DNA of 14,022 nt from an uncultured Collinsella sp. (GTDB lineage Bacteria; Actinomycetota; Coriobacteriia; Coriobacteriales; Coriobacteriaceae): contig UROZ01000045.1 of assembly GCA_900549655.1 (NCBI GenBank), positions 1-14,022 on the forward strand. Reading direction: 5' to 3'. The number at the start of each line of letters is the position of its first letter. Within the stretch, counting starts at the first letter, position 1. This document shows positions 7,690 to 14,022 of this stretch, one piece after another. Under the pieces are notes generated by a model. The model saw only the letters and a program-made list of their open reading frames with translations. It made no database searches and had not been told where the DNA came from. Position numbers and translations under genes: made by a program.

Positions 7690-8793
7690 CTACCCCCTCA
7701 GCGATTCGAAGAGGAAGGCGGCGACCACGCCTGGACCTCCAACCGAGGCGTAATACTTAGCACGCCCCAAGGCACCATCCGTCGCAAAACTCGGATGCTC
7801 GTCAACCCAGCCCTCAGGATCTTTGAGGATGGCAGCGAGATTTGCGCGCTTCCACGGCTTGAGGTCGTCAAGCGAAAAGTCCCCGGCGTCCAAGGCCGCT
7901 TGGAACTCCTTGGCCATCTGAACCAGGAACTCCTTATAGAACTTAGGCGCCAGGCGCACGTAGTTCCACATGTACGAATCGTACTTAATGAGCTGATTGA
8001 ACTTGAGCATGCGCGCGACATCGCCGCTTGCGTGGTCGCGGGCATAATCCTCACGAATCCAACGCTCAATCTCGGCATACTCGGTATTGACGCAAAAGAC
8101 CTTAGCCGAAGAATTGACCGAGGAGTTCTCGTTGTCCTGACGATACGACAACACGGCATCGTGCAGGTAAATAGCCTTATCGGCGCACGCGATCACCTTA
8201 AAGGCGAATGACGTGTCCTGAAAGGATGCCCCCGGAGTCGGCAGGAACTTGATGCCGTTGCGCTCAAGAAAATCGCGACGGTACACGGCCGACCAAATCG
8301 ACGGCTTTTGCTTAAAGAACTGCGTCGTATCGCTCGGGTGCACTGGCTTGCCACAGTCCTTGGCTTTAAACATCTCGTGCAGCGAACGGCGCTCCTCGGG
8401 CTTAGACCAGTAGAAATCAAAGTTCGCCTTCGCAAAGTCGGCATTATTGCTATCGGCGGCCGAGACAAGCTTTTCGAGTGCGTCGGGCGCCATAAAGTCA
8501 TCGGACTCCAAGATGCCCACGTACTTGCCACGCGCCATCTCCAGACCGTGGTTCATCGAGTCGCCGTAGCCGCTGTTGGCCTTGTCGATCATCTTGACGC
8601 GCCCATCGCGCTCCATATACTCGCGGATTATCGCCGGCGAGTTGTCGGTCGACCCGTCGTTAATGCAGATGATCTCAATATCCTTGAGCGTCTGCGCCAG
8701 GGCGGAATCGAGGCACTCGCGCAGGTAGCGCTGAACATTGTAAATGGGAATAAGCAGCGACAGAACAGGGCTGCCAGAGGCGTTAGTAGACAA
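7690..8793 (-). CDS. Family-2 glycosyltransferase (gene A', first in the operon)
   Basis: This 367-residue enzyme starts at TTG (8791-8793), with AAGGAG (complement of 8799-8804) 5 bases upstream; no in-frame ATG is better placed. GT-A motifs are LSLLIPIYNVQRY (11-23), INDGSTD (44-50) and ESDD (96-99). Over the first ~90 aligned residues A' and A differ at about a dozen positions. At the DNA level, 8531-8694 aligns without gaps to 6312-6475 with about 13 mismatches. The C-terminal halves have diverged more, consistent with a duplicated enzyme that took a different acceptor. It is the first gene of the five-gene minus-strand operon A'-B'-A-B-C and is probably expressed from the promoter candidate at 8858-8887. 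The donor sugar cannot be determined. Confidence 0.92.
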   Translation of the reverse strand: MSTNASGSPVLSLLIPIYNVQRYLRECLDSALAQTLKDIEIICINDGSTDNSPAIIREYMERDGRVKMIDKANSGYGDSMNHGLEMARGKYVGILESDDFMAPDALEKLVSAADSNNADFAKANFDFYWSKPEERRSLHEMFKAKDCGKPVHPSDTTQFFKQKPSIWSAVYRRDFLERNGIKFLPTPGASFQDTSFAFKVIACADKAIYLHDAVLSYRQDNENSSVNSSAKVFCVNTEYAEIERWIREDYARDHASGDVARMLKFNQLIKYDSYMWNYVRLAPKFYKEFLVQMAKEFQAALDAGDFSLDDLKPWKRANLAAILKDPEGWVDEHPSFATDGALGRAKYYASVGGPGVVAAFLFESLRG

Positions 8794-8798
8794 ATGTG

Positions 8799-8804
8799 CT
8801 CCTT
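8799..8804 (-). promoter_or_regulatory. Ribosome binding site AAGGAG that fixes the TTG start of gene A'
   Basis: AAGGAG on the minus strand lies 5 bases from TTG (8791-8793). As with gene A, a small inverted repeat, ATACC-11 nt-GGTAT (8810-8830), lies just upstream of it in the leader. Confidence 0.7.
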
Positions 8805-8857
8805 AGGAAATACCTGTCGTTTCATGGTATCAAAGGGCCAGCGCGCCAGCGGGCGTT

Positions 8858-8887
8858 TATATAATCTATGGAGCCTCTTGCGGGCAA
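8858..8887 (-). promoter_or_regulatory. Candidate promoter of the A'-B'-A-B-C operon
   Basis: On the minus strand TTGCCC (8882-8887) and TATATA (8858-8863) are separated by 18 bases, a plausible sigma-70-type -35/-10 pair. Transcription would start near 8850 and leave a leader of about 57 bases. The AT-rich -10 stands out in a GC-rich region. Confidence 0.4.
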
Positions 8888-8943
8888 AGCAGCCCCACGT
8901 CATGCGGCGGGCCCGTGGCAGGTTCCTGCGTTTTATTCAAAGC

Positions 8944-8974
8944 TTGCCGTCAAGGTGCGCCGAGCCTTTACAAT
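8944..8974 (+). promoter_or_regulatory. Candidate promoter of the divergent glycosyltransferase gene
   Basis: TTGCCG (8944-8949) and TACAAT (8969-8974) on the plus strand are 19 bases apart, slightly long for a sigma-70-type promoter. Transcription would start near 8981 and leave a ~70-base leader before the ATG at 9050. It lies back to back with the operon promoter candidate, leaving about 56 bases between the two -35 elements for a shared regulator. Confidence 0.33.
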
Positions 8975-9049
8975 AGGACAGTCCCAAGGACGTATTCGAT
9001 AGCTTCCGTGCAGCGCATGCGCGCCGCACGTGAAAGGATATATTGCCCC

Positions 9050-10069
9050 ATGCCTTCAACCCTCCCCGCCCCCATCGATAAGCTCGCCATCGTCGTCGTT
9101 ACGTACAAGCGCCAGGAACTCCTGGCCAACTTGTTCGACTCCATGACCGAGCTCACGGCAACGCCCTGGCGCATCGTGATTGTCGATAACGAGAATTCGC
9201 GCGAGACCGAGGCCATGTGCACCGCATTCAACGAGCGCCTGGCCAACCTGTGGGGCATCGACACCGAGCAGCCCGACGCGCAGGGCGGCACCGACCGTGT
9301 CATCTACGCCCCGCAGCTCAAAAACGGCGGCGGTGCGGGCGGCTTCTCCGCCGGCACTAAATGCGCCTACGACCTGGGCGCTCAGTGGTTCTGGGTGATG
9401 GACGACGATGTGCTCGTCATCCCCGAAGGCATCGAGCGTCTTGCCAAGTGGACCGACCGCTACGATGTCATCCAGGGTTCGCGCCTGGACTTTGACGGCG
9501 GCGCCTTCTTTTGGCAGTACCAGCTCATCCTTTCGCTCGGCATCCCTAACCCCATCGCCAAGTGGGATCTGGGTCCCGAGGGCTACCGCGCCATGAACCA
9601 GCTGTGCTTTGAGGGCGGCATGTTCTCGCGACGCGTGGTCGACAAAATCGGCCTGCCCGACGCGCGCTTCTTTATCTACGGCGACGATGCCTGCTACGGC
9701 TACGTAGCCAGCCAGCACTTCCCCGCCGCCGTGGTCGCCGACGTGGTGCTCAAGCGCGCCCGCGCCGTCTCCAACTGGGATATCGCCGGCAAGCGCCAGC
9801 TCAACTCCACGAGCGACACCAACCGCTACTACATCATGCGCAACCGCGGTTATCTGGCCCGCTACATGCAGATCTATGGCGACTATCACCCCATGCTGTT
9901 CCGTCTGGGCAACGCCGCGACCTTCTGCAAGGAGTTCATTCGCCTGGCCGCCGTTGACAAGTGCTTTAAGACCGGTATTCCGGCGCTGCGCCGTGGCATG
10001 AAGGACGCCCGCAAGATCGTCAAGGATCCTAACTGGAAGCCCATGCCGCCTATGAAGAACACCGAGTAA
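9050..10069 (+). CDS. GlfT2-like family-2 glycosyltransferase
   Basis: The open frame extends upstream to 8915, but I take ATG 9050-9052: the Rossmann-like strand LAIVVVTYKRQELL begins 11 residues later, AAAGGA lies about 13 bases upstream, and the extra N-terminal residues look non-coding. The 339-residue protein shows IVIVDNENS (42-50), a glycine-rich KNGGGAGGF (91-99), the metal-binding motif WVMDDDV (115-121) and FFIYGDDACYG (207-217), the likely catalytic-base segment. This layout recalls GlfT2-type galactofuranosyltransferases and related rhamnosyltransferases of COG1216; galactofuranose transfer is an inference. It is divergent from the glycosyltransferase operon and probably acts on the same or a related surface glycan. 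Codon use is strikingly biased to GCC, GGC, CTG and CGC, more than in the operon genes, suggesting strong expression. It converges with the next gene, leaving only 24 bases between stops and no clear terminator. Confidence 0.9.
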   Translation: MPSTLPAPIDKLAIVVVTYKRQELLANLFDSMTELTATPWRIVIVDNENSRETEAMCTAFNERLANLWGIDTEQPDAQGGTDRVIYAPQLKNGGGAGGFSAGTKCAYDLGAQWFWVMDDDVLVIPEGIERLAKWTDRYDVIQGSRLDFDGGAFFWQYQLILSLGIPNPIAKWDLGPEGYRAMNQLCFEGGMFSRRVVDKIGLPDARFFIYGDDACYGYVASQHFPAAVVADVVLKRARAVSNWDIAGKRQLNSTSDTNRYYIMRNRGYLARYMQIYGDYHPMLFRLGNAATFCKEFIRLAAVDKCFKTGIPALRRGMKDARKIVKDPNWKPMPPMKNTE

Positions 10070-10093
10070 CGGAAGCCGGAAACACCTCGGCGC

Positions 10094-11890
10094 TTAAAGC
10101 CGCTGGCACACCGCCGTCACGCGCCGCCCATCAAAACCGAACCCCCAGCGCATGCGGCCCACGCCGGGGCGCGGCACACGGATTTCGTCGATGCCGTCGC
10201 GCTCTATGTCGAGCAGCGCCTGCACGGCCAGCAATTCCAGGCCCAGCGCATCCACATCGGGGTCATACATCAAGTTAATCGTTATCAGCGGGCGCTCGTC
10301 CAGCATGCCAATCGTATCTGCTACGTCGAACACAGCACCCGTAGGGAAAACCTGGATGTCCCAGCGATCCGCGCCACACTTTCGCCTCGAAGCAGGATTG
10401 GCATAGCCCGGCAATCCAAAGCAGAGTCCTTGCAAGAGTAGGTGATATGGCAGCGGTGTATCTGGGTCGGTCCCACCGATTCCCGCATCCCCCAGGATGC
10501 GGCTTAGCGCCCGCCTCACGGTATCCTCGTTCCCACGGCACAGCCCGTCGCGAAACGCATCGACGTCTCGAATGTCTTCGGCAGCGCACTCAAACCACTC
10601 AACAATCACTAGACGCAAGGCCTGTCTAAGCTCGTTATTGGGCAATCGCAAAGCACGGAGGCGATTGCCATGCTCTGGCTCCTCAGTCATATCCGTCGTG
10701 AGAAAACCGGACAGATACAGCGCTGTCCACATGCCATCGTCAGGCGAGACATCTGGCTCTGCAGTGCCCAAACAAAGCGGGACCTCAGCGCACCCATGGG
10801 CCTCGAGCAAATCAAACAAGACCGAAAGGCGGTCGAGATTCCACCCGGCAACTACCCTACTCAGGCAATCGGCATATCCATACAGATCAGCACGCACAGG
10901 CGCCGTGCAGCCTCGGCCCAGAAAACCGATCACACGCGCTGGACTCGAGCAATAGGCCCTACCAAACCGATATCCCTCGAGCCATTCACGCGCATCATCA
11001 AGGTATTCCTCGCGCCCAGCATGATTCAACAGAGCCTGGACCTCGGCATCCGAAAAGCCGAACCAACGGTCACACCACGTCGAAAGCGGCGTCGACAGAC
11101 AATACGAACAACTGCGCGAAGAAAGCGCCGCTTCGGCAGGACCGGGACACTCCCCCATCAGACACGTCAGCCGCAACGAATCGCGCGCAGTGGCAATGGC
11201 GTCGAACAGCACGCGATCGAATAGCCCTGCCGGATCGGCGTCGGAAGCGTCCCTCGCGCTCGCACGGCGAGACCACGCCGCATCGTACCCATCAACGAGC
11301 AATACAACCTGCTCATCGCAGGCCATCTCCAGCAGCTCAATGAGCACACCGAGCACCGAGTCAACCTCGTCCGCGCTCGCCACGCCACGCGCAACACGTT
11401 CGATGTGACGCACCTTATCTCGAGCTAAATCAGGAGCCTCCAAGAGCGCCAACAAGCGAGCGCACTCGCCCGAAAGGGCATCGCGCACGACGTCGGCAAT
11501 AGCGGCACCACGCCTCGCAGCGCCAGAAAAGTCCAGCGATATCACCGGATAGCAAGCATATTCATCCCGATAGCGCCCACCGTCTGCATCCCAAATCTGA
11601 GCATTGGCAAACAAACGCTGATCAGCGCGACCAACCGCTGGACGCTCCAGAAAAGCCCTGAGCGTCGACAAGTTCATGCTTTTGCCAAAACCCTCGGGTC
11701 GACAGCACACCACAACGGACGCGTCGCAGTCCAACACATCGGCAATAAACATGGTCTTGTCGACCAGCGTGCAGCAACCAAGAGCCTCCGCATAGTCGTG
11801 CATGCCAATGGGCAAAGCCGCATCGTCGGCACAGCCGATCAAACGCACGCCAAAGCCAGCAGCACAATCAACATTTGCCTGTTCAGACAC
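10094..11890 (-). CDS. AAA-ATPase-like / PD-(D/E)XK-family protein with degenerate active sites
   Basis: The layout matches proteins that join an AAA-ATPase-like domain (Pfam PF09820 type) to a C-terminal PD-(D/E)XK nuclease-like domain (PF08011 type). In the 598-residue reading, the typical N-terminal block is present (PIGMHDYAEA, LVDKTMFIADVL), with a P-loop RPEGFGKS at 64-71. The Walker B region reads LLVDGYD (198-203), where the family usually has IDEYD, so the catalytic Glu is Gly. The C-terminal domain keeps YHLLLQGLCFGL and RWDIQVFP (motif II Asp 511) and ends RWGFGFDGRRV. Where E-F-K is expected it has N-L-M (539-541), so nuclease activity is doubtful. GTG 11888-11890 lies 9 bases after AGGGGG, and TTG 11891-11893 lies 6 bases after it; either could be the start. 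The frame extends to 12022, but those residues have no ribosome site. The biological role of the family is poorly known; defence and mobile-element functions have been suggested. Residues quoted are seen; loss of function is inferred. Confidence 0.85.
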   Translation of the reverse strand: MSEQANVDCAAGFGVRLIGCADDAALPIGMHDYAEALGCCTLVDKTMFIADVLDCDASVVVCCRPEGFGKSMNLSTLRAFLERPAVGRADQRLFANAQIWDADGGRYRDEYACYPVISLDFSGAARRGAAIADVVRDALSGECARLLALLEAPDLARDKVRHIERVARGVASADEVDSVLGVLIELLEMACDEQVVLLVDGYDAAWSRRASARDASDADPAGLFDRVLFDAIATARDSLRLTCLMGECPGPAEAALSSRSCSYCLSTPLSTWCDRWFGFSDAEVQALLNHAGREEYLDDAREWLEGYRFGRAYCSSPARVIGFLGRGCTAPVRADLYGYADCLSRVVAGWNLDRLSVLFDLLEAHGCAEVPLCLGTAEPDVSPDDGMWTALYLSGFLTTDMTEEPEHGNRLRALRLPNNELRQALRLVIVEWFECAAEDIRDVDAFRDGLCRGNEDTVRRALSRILGDAGIGGTDPDTPLPYHLLLQGLCFGLPGYANPASRRKCGADRWDIQVFPTGAVFDVADTIGMLDERPLITINLMYDPDVDALGLELLAVQALLDIERDGIDEIRVPRPGVGRMRWGFGFDGRRVTAVCQRL

Positions 11891-12020
11891 CAAAACGTTC
11901 CCCCTAAATCGCAGCACGATGCCAATTGTAATGACCGCATCGCATGTACCGATGTCGCCGCGCAAACATATCGGGCAACGGTAGCAACAAGAGGTGTGAG
12001 GGGGCACAACTAATCGTTGC

Positions 12021-12060
12021 ACAACAAAACGGGGCCCGACGCATTCGCACCGGACCCCGT
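12021..12060 (-). terminator. Rho-independent terminator of the surface-protein gene
   Basis: On the minus strand ACGGGGTCCG (12051-12060) pairs with CGGGCCCCGT (12029-12038) in a 10-bp stem with one G-T pair and a 12-base loop, followed by TTTTGTTGT. It begins 33 bases after the stop of the surface-protein gene and separates it from the downstream ATPase-like gene on the same strand. Confidence 0.85.
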
Positions 12061-12092
12061 CCCGACTCTTTAGTTATCTGGCAACCGAGAGG

Positions 12093-13892
12093 CTACTCCT
12101 CCGAGCCGTCCTCCCCAGCAGCCTTCTTCTGCTGATCGAGCTTATGCTTACCGCTCACGATGGACGTAGCGCCCAGCGTGGCCAAGCTCGCGCTGGCAAG
12201 GCTCGCCATCACAATCAGATCGCCCGTCTTGGGCATGTTGCCGCCCGAGGACTTGGTAGCTGTAGTCGTCGTGGTCGTGGTGGTCACCGTTTTGGAGTCA
12301 TTTTGCTCCTGATTCTGGTTGTCAGCACCGCTCTTGTCGTCGTCTTCGGACTGTTTCTTTTCGTCCTCGGTCTTTTTCTTTTCGCCCTCGGTTTTGCTCT
12401 TGTCCTTCTTCTGAGCGGATTTGTCGTCCTTCTCCTCAGAGCTAGAACCCTTATCGGATTCGGTCTTCTCGGAAGCCTTGTCCTTGGAGTCGCCCTTTGC
12501 GGCTTCGGTCTTTTCCGTGGAAGCCTGATCAGAGTTGTCCTTGTTCTGGGCCGAGCCGTTATTGACGCCAGCCATCAGCGAAGAACCCAGCGTAGAACCA
12601 AGCTGCTCGGAGAAAGAAGGCTTCTTGTCCGGCGAAGCAACGGGAGCGTCCGGTGCCTTATTCGAATCGTCCTCGGAAGCATCGGAATCAGGGGTTGCGT
12701 CAGAGCCGGAGCCGTTGTTAGAGCCGGTGTCAACGGACGAATCGCTCGAGCCGGTAGATGAGTTAGAGGTGTCAGCGCCGGTCGAACCAGAAGCGTCGCT
12801 GTCCGTATTGCCAGCAGAGCTTGAAGGCGAATCGCCCGCAGCAGAGCCGTTCGAATCGGAGCCGTTCGAGGTAGAGCCGTCGTTGGTAGTGCCACCAGCA
12901 GAGCCATTACCGTCAGCATCGGTCGAGGGCGCATCCATCCTGTCATCGTTGGCATCGTCACTCGAGTCGTCATTCGAATCAGGTGTCGGCGAGGGCGCCG
13001 GTGTGGGCTCGGGCTGCACGGGCGTCGCGGCGGCAGCCTCGTCCTCAGCGATATAAACCAAGCAGTCCTTCAGCTCGTTGCGGTAGCGGTTCTTCCAGCC
13101 CTCATGATACTGGGGCTGACTCGAAAACTTGGTGGCGACATTGTTGACCACACTATTGGAGAGCGCCGTCACAAACTCGCGGTCGGACATATCGTTGGAA
13201 AGATTCGCCCAGCGGAAAAAGTCCCTGCAGCCACCAGTGCCGCACATGTTGGTAATGCTCCACACCATGCCCTTGACGCAATCGGCGCGACCCGAAATAT
13301 CAATACCCAGGCCGCTCTTTAGCCACGCCTCGGTCACCGCATAGTACGAGTTGTACGCATAGGCATCCTGCAGAGCCGAAAACTCAGCAGGGTCGGTGTT
13401 ATAAGCGCCCTGGAAGGCCTCCTGCGCAATACGGCCCAACTCGGTGAGTTGGCCGTTCTCGTACATGGCATTGCTCGCGCTGGAAATTTCACCGCCGCGA
13501 TCAATCGCATCCTTGAGCATGCTGTATTTTTCGGGGTTGTAGTTGTAGGCCTGCTTCATAAACGGAATGAGCGACCAACGACGGTCGAACTGGTAATAAC
13601 CCAGCGCGTTATAGCCGTCACCGTACGAAAAGCCCTGGTTGTAGTTGCCATGGCTCTCGTACTTGGTAAAGTACTTCATCTCGGGAGTCACGTTGACAAA
13701 CGAAACGCCCTGGACCGACCTCAGCACGCCTGAGAAGGACTGCTGGGTGTAGAGGCCCTTATCGATATCGGTGGCATCCGAGGCAACGCCCGGCGTGGGC
13801 TCCTCGGCAGCGGCGGGTGCCGGCGCGGAAACGGCGCCAAACGAAAGCGCCAGCGTCAGGCCCGCGACAATCGCGGAATGCTTGGGCTGCAT
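12093..13892 (-). CDS. Sortase-anchored surface protein with lysozyme-like head domain
   Basis: The 599-residue protein starts at ATG 13890-13892, 5 bases after AGGGAGG. A signal peptide spans residues 1 to ~29 (basic start, hydrophobic core IVAGLTLALSFGAV, cleavage near APAAAE). The head (about 50-285) has YESHG (78-82) and GYYQF (98-102), followed by VVWSITNMCG-type and NRYRNELKDC segments. This order resembles lysozyme- or transglycosylase-like domains of phage-tail and VgrG-related proteins, with Glu79 the likely acid. Four cysteines (205, 217, 222, 277) may form disulfides. A Pro-rich hinge (~290-304) leads to a ~130-residue Asp/Ser/Asn/Gly/Thr linker, a short hydrophobic island (GSTLGSSLMAG), a Lys/Glu/Asp-rich stalk and a run of eight Thr. 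The C terminus has MPKTGD (553-558), a membrane helix and a Lys-containing tail, a variant LPXTG signal for sortase. It probably cleaves or binds peptidoglycan while wall-bound. Anchoring is well supported; enzyme activity is inferred. Confidence 0.9.
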   Translation of the reverse strand: MQPKHSAIVAGLTLALSFGAVSAPAPAAAEEPTPGVASDATDIDKGLYTQQSFSGVLRSVQGVSFVNVTPEMKYFTKYESHGNYNQGFSYGDGYNALGYYQFDRRWSLIPFMKQAYNYNPEKYSMLKDAIDRGGEISSASNAMYENGQLTELGRIAQEAFQGAYNTDPAEFSALQDAYAYNSYYAVTEAWLKSGLGIDISGRADCVKGMVWSITNMCGTGGCRDFFRWANLSNDMSDREFVTALSNSVVNNVATKFSSQPQYHEGWKNRYRNELKDCLVYIAEDEAAAATPVQPEPTPAPSPTPDSNDDSSDDANDDRMDAPSTDADGNGSAGGTTNDGSTSNGSDSNGSAAGDSPSSSAGNTDSDASGSTGADTSNSSTGSSDSSVDTGSNNGSGSDATPDSDASEDDSNKAPDAPVASPDKKPSFSEQLGSTLGSSLMAGVNNGSAQNKDNSDQASTEKTEAAKGDSKDKASEKTESDKGSSSEEKDDKSAQKKDKSKTEGEKKKTEDEKKQSEDDDKSGADNQNQEQNDSKTVTTTTTTTTATKSSGGNMPKTGDLIVMASLASASLATLGATSIVSGKHKLDQQKKAAGEDGSEE

Positions 13893-13962
13893 AAGATCCT
13901 CCCTGCATTGGTGTAGTTAAAGTGCAGTTTGCAAAGATAAAACTAAGTATTGCAGCTCGCCC

Positions 13963-14003
13963 GTTGTTGCACAACAACCCCTCGGTAAACGGCAACAACC
14001 CTC
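13963..14003. promoter_or_regulatory. Dyad and 21-bp-spaced direct repeat upstream of the surface-protein gene
   Basis: A perfect dyad GTTGTTG-CA-CAACAAC occupies 13963-13978. Its right arm continues as CAACAACCCCTC (13972-13983), which recurs as CAACAACCCTC at 13993-14003, a 21-base period or about two helical turns. The block lies 70-110 bases upstream of the start codon, where an operator or activator site would be expected. On the minus strand TTGTGC (13968-13973), then 17 bases, then AATACT (13945-13950), is a weak -35/-10 candidate overlapping the dyad. No regulator gene is in the window. Confidence 0.4.
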
Positions 14004-14022
14004 CGCGAAATCTTAAGGAATT

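Noticed and set aside
6637..8211. Long plus-strand open frame (~524 codons) opposite genes A' and B'
   Set aside because: It lies antisense to two genes with clear GT2 motifs, has no ribosome site, and its composition is that expected from the complement of GC-rich codons.
8915..9049. N-terminal extension of the divergent glycosyltransferase
   Set aside because: The extra 45 residues match no part of the GT2 fold and overlap the candidate promoter; the ATG at 9050 leads directly into the first strand of the domain.
10061..10090. CCGAG...CTCGG inverted repeat between the convergent genes as a terminator
   Set aside because: The stem is only 5 bp with a loop of about 19 bases and no T-tract on either strand.
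11894..12022. Extended N terminus of the AAA-ATPase-like protein, up to 44 more residues
   Set aside because: The Cys-rich extension has no ribosome site, overlaps the upstream terminator region, and family members begin shortly before the PIG...D block.
12535..13056. Plus-strand open frame rich in Ser/Glu/Pro opposite the linker of the surface protein
   Set aside because: The low-complexity composition is the complement of the Ser/Asp/Asn linker codons. The minus-strand gene has a signal peptide, ribosome site and sorting signal, so this is a shadow.
12016..13977. Identical 12-mer GTTGCACAACAA at 12016-12027 and 13966-13977, on either side of the surface-protein gene
   Set aside because: A single 12-base match in 14 kb is expected by chance, and one copy is part of the terminator tail while the other is part of the dyad. 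There is no other sign of a mobile unit.

Overview
The window looks like chromosomal DNA of a high-GC Gram-positive gut actinobacterium of the class Coriobacteriia; Collinsella or a close relative is the best guess. The evidence is GC-rich genes with strongly C/G-ending codons, TTG and GTG starts behind strong Shine-Dalgarno sites, a sortase-type MPKTGD surface protein, and a dense cluster of family-2 glycosyltransferases (GT2). The organism is inferred from style and gene content; no marker gene is present.

Left edge (1-1882), a rearranged accessory patch. It holds the C-terminal end of an unrecognised plus-strand gene, a 214-bp broken copy of the 3' end of the neighbouring large glycosyltransferase gene, and a complete minus-strand AAA ATPase with a C-terminal winged-helix-like region. 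The ATPase gene lies between the broken copy and the intact gene, so it is flanked by direct repeats (295-508 and 1884-2097). An AT-rich upstream region rich in TATCG motifs follows.

Centre (1883-8793), a minus-strand operon of five GT2 genes, named here in transcription order A', B', A, B, C. A' and A are close paralogues, and B' and B share architecture, so the operon appears to contain a duplicated two-gene module. C is an 828-residue enzyme with two GT-A domains. Most genes abut or are a few bases apart, which suggests translational coupling. The likely product is a cell-surface polysaccharide or glycolipid; the sugars cannot be read from the sequence.

Divergent from the operon (9050-10069) is a plus-strand GT2 gene with GlfT2-like features, possibly galactofuranosyl- or rhamnosyltransferase. 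The 256-bp space between the two start codons holds candidate promoters for both directions.

Right part (10094-14022). A minus-strand protein of the AAA-ATPase-like/PD-(D/E)XK family appears to have lost the Walker B glutamate and the nuclease E-x-K. Upstream of it on the same strand, separated by a clear rho-independent terminator, is a secreted, sortase-anchored protein with a lysozyme-like head, a long acidic Ser/Asn/Asp linker and a Lys/Glu-rich stalk. Its upstream region carries a GTTGTTG/CAACAAC dyad and a 21-bp-spaced repeat that could be an operator. Together the window encodes surface glycan assembly and a wall-anchored enzyme, with accessory ATPases inserted beside them. No tRNA, rRNA, CRISPR array, transposase or integrase was seen, and no gene-free stretch exceeds 300 bases.
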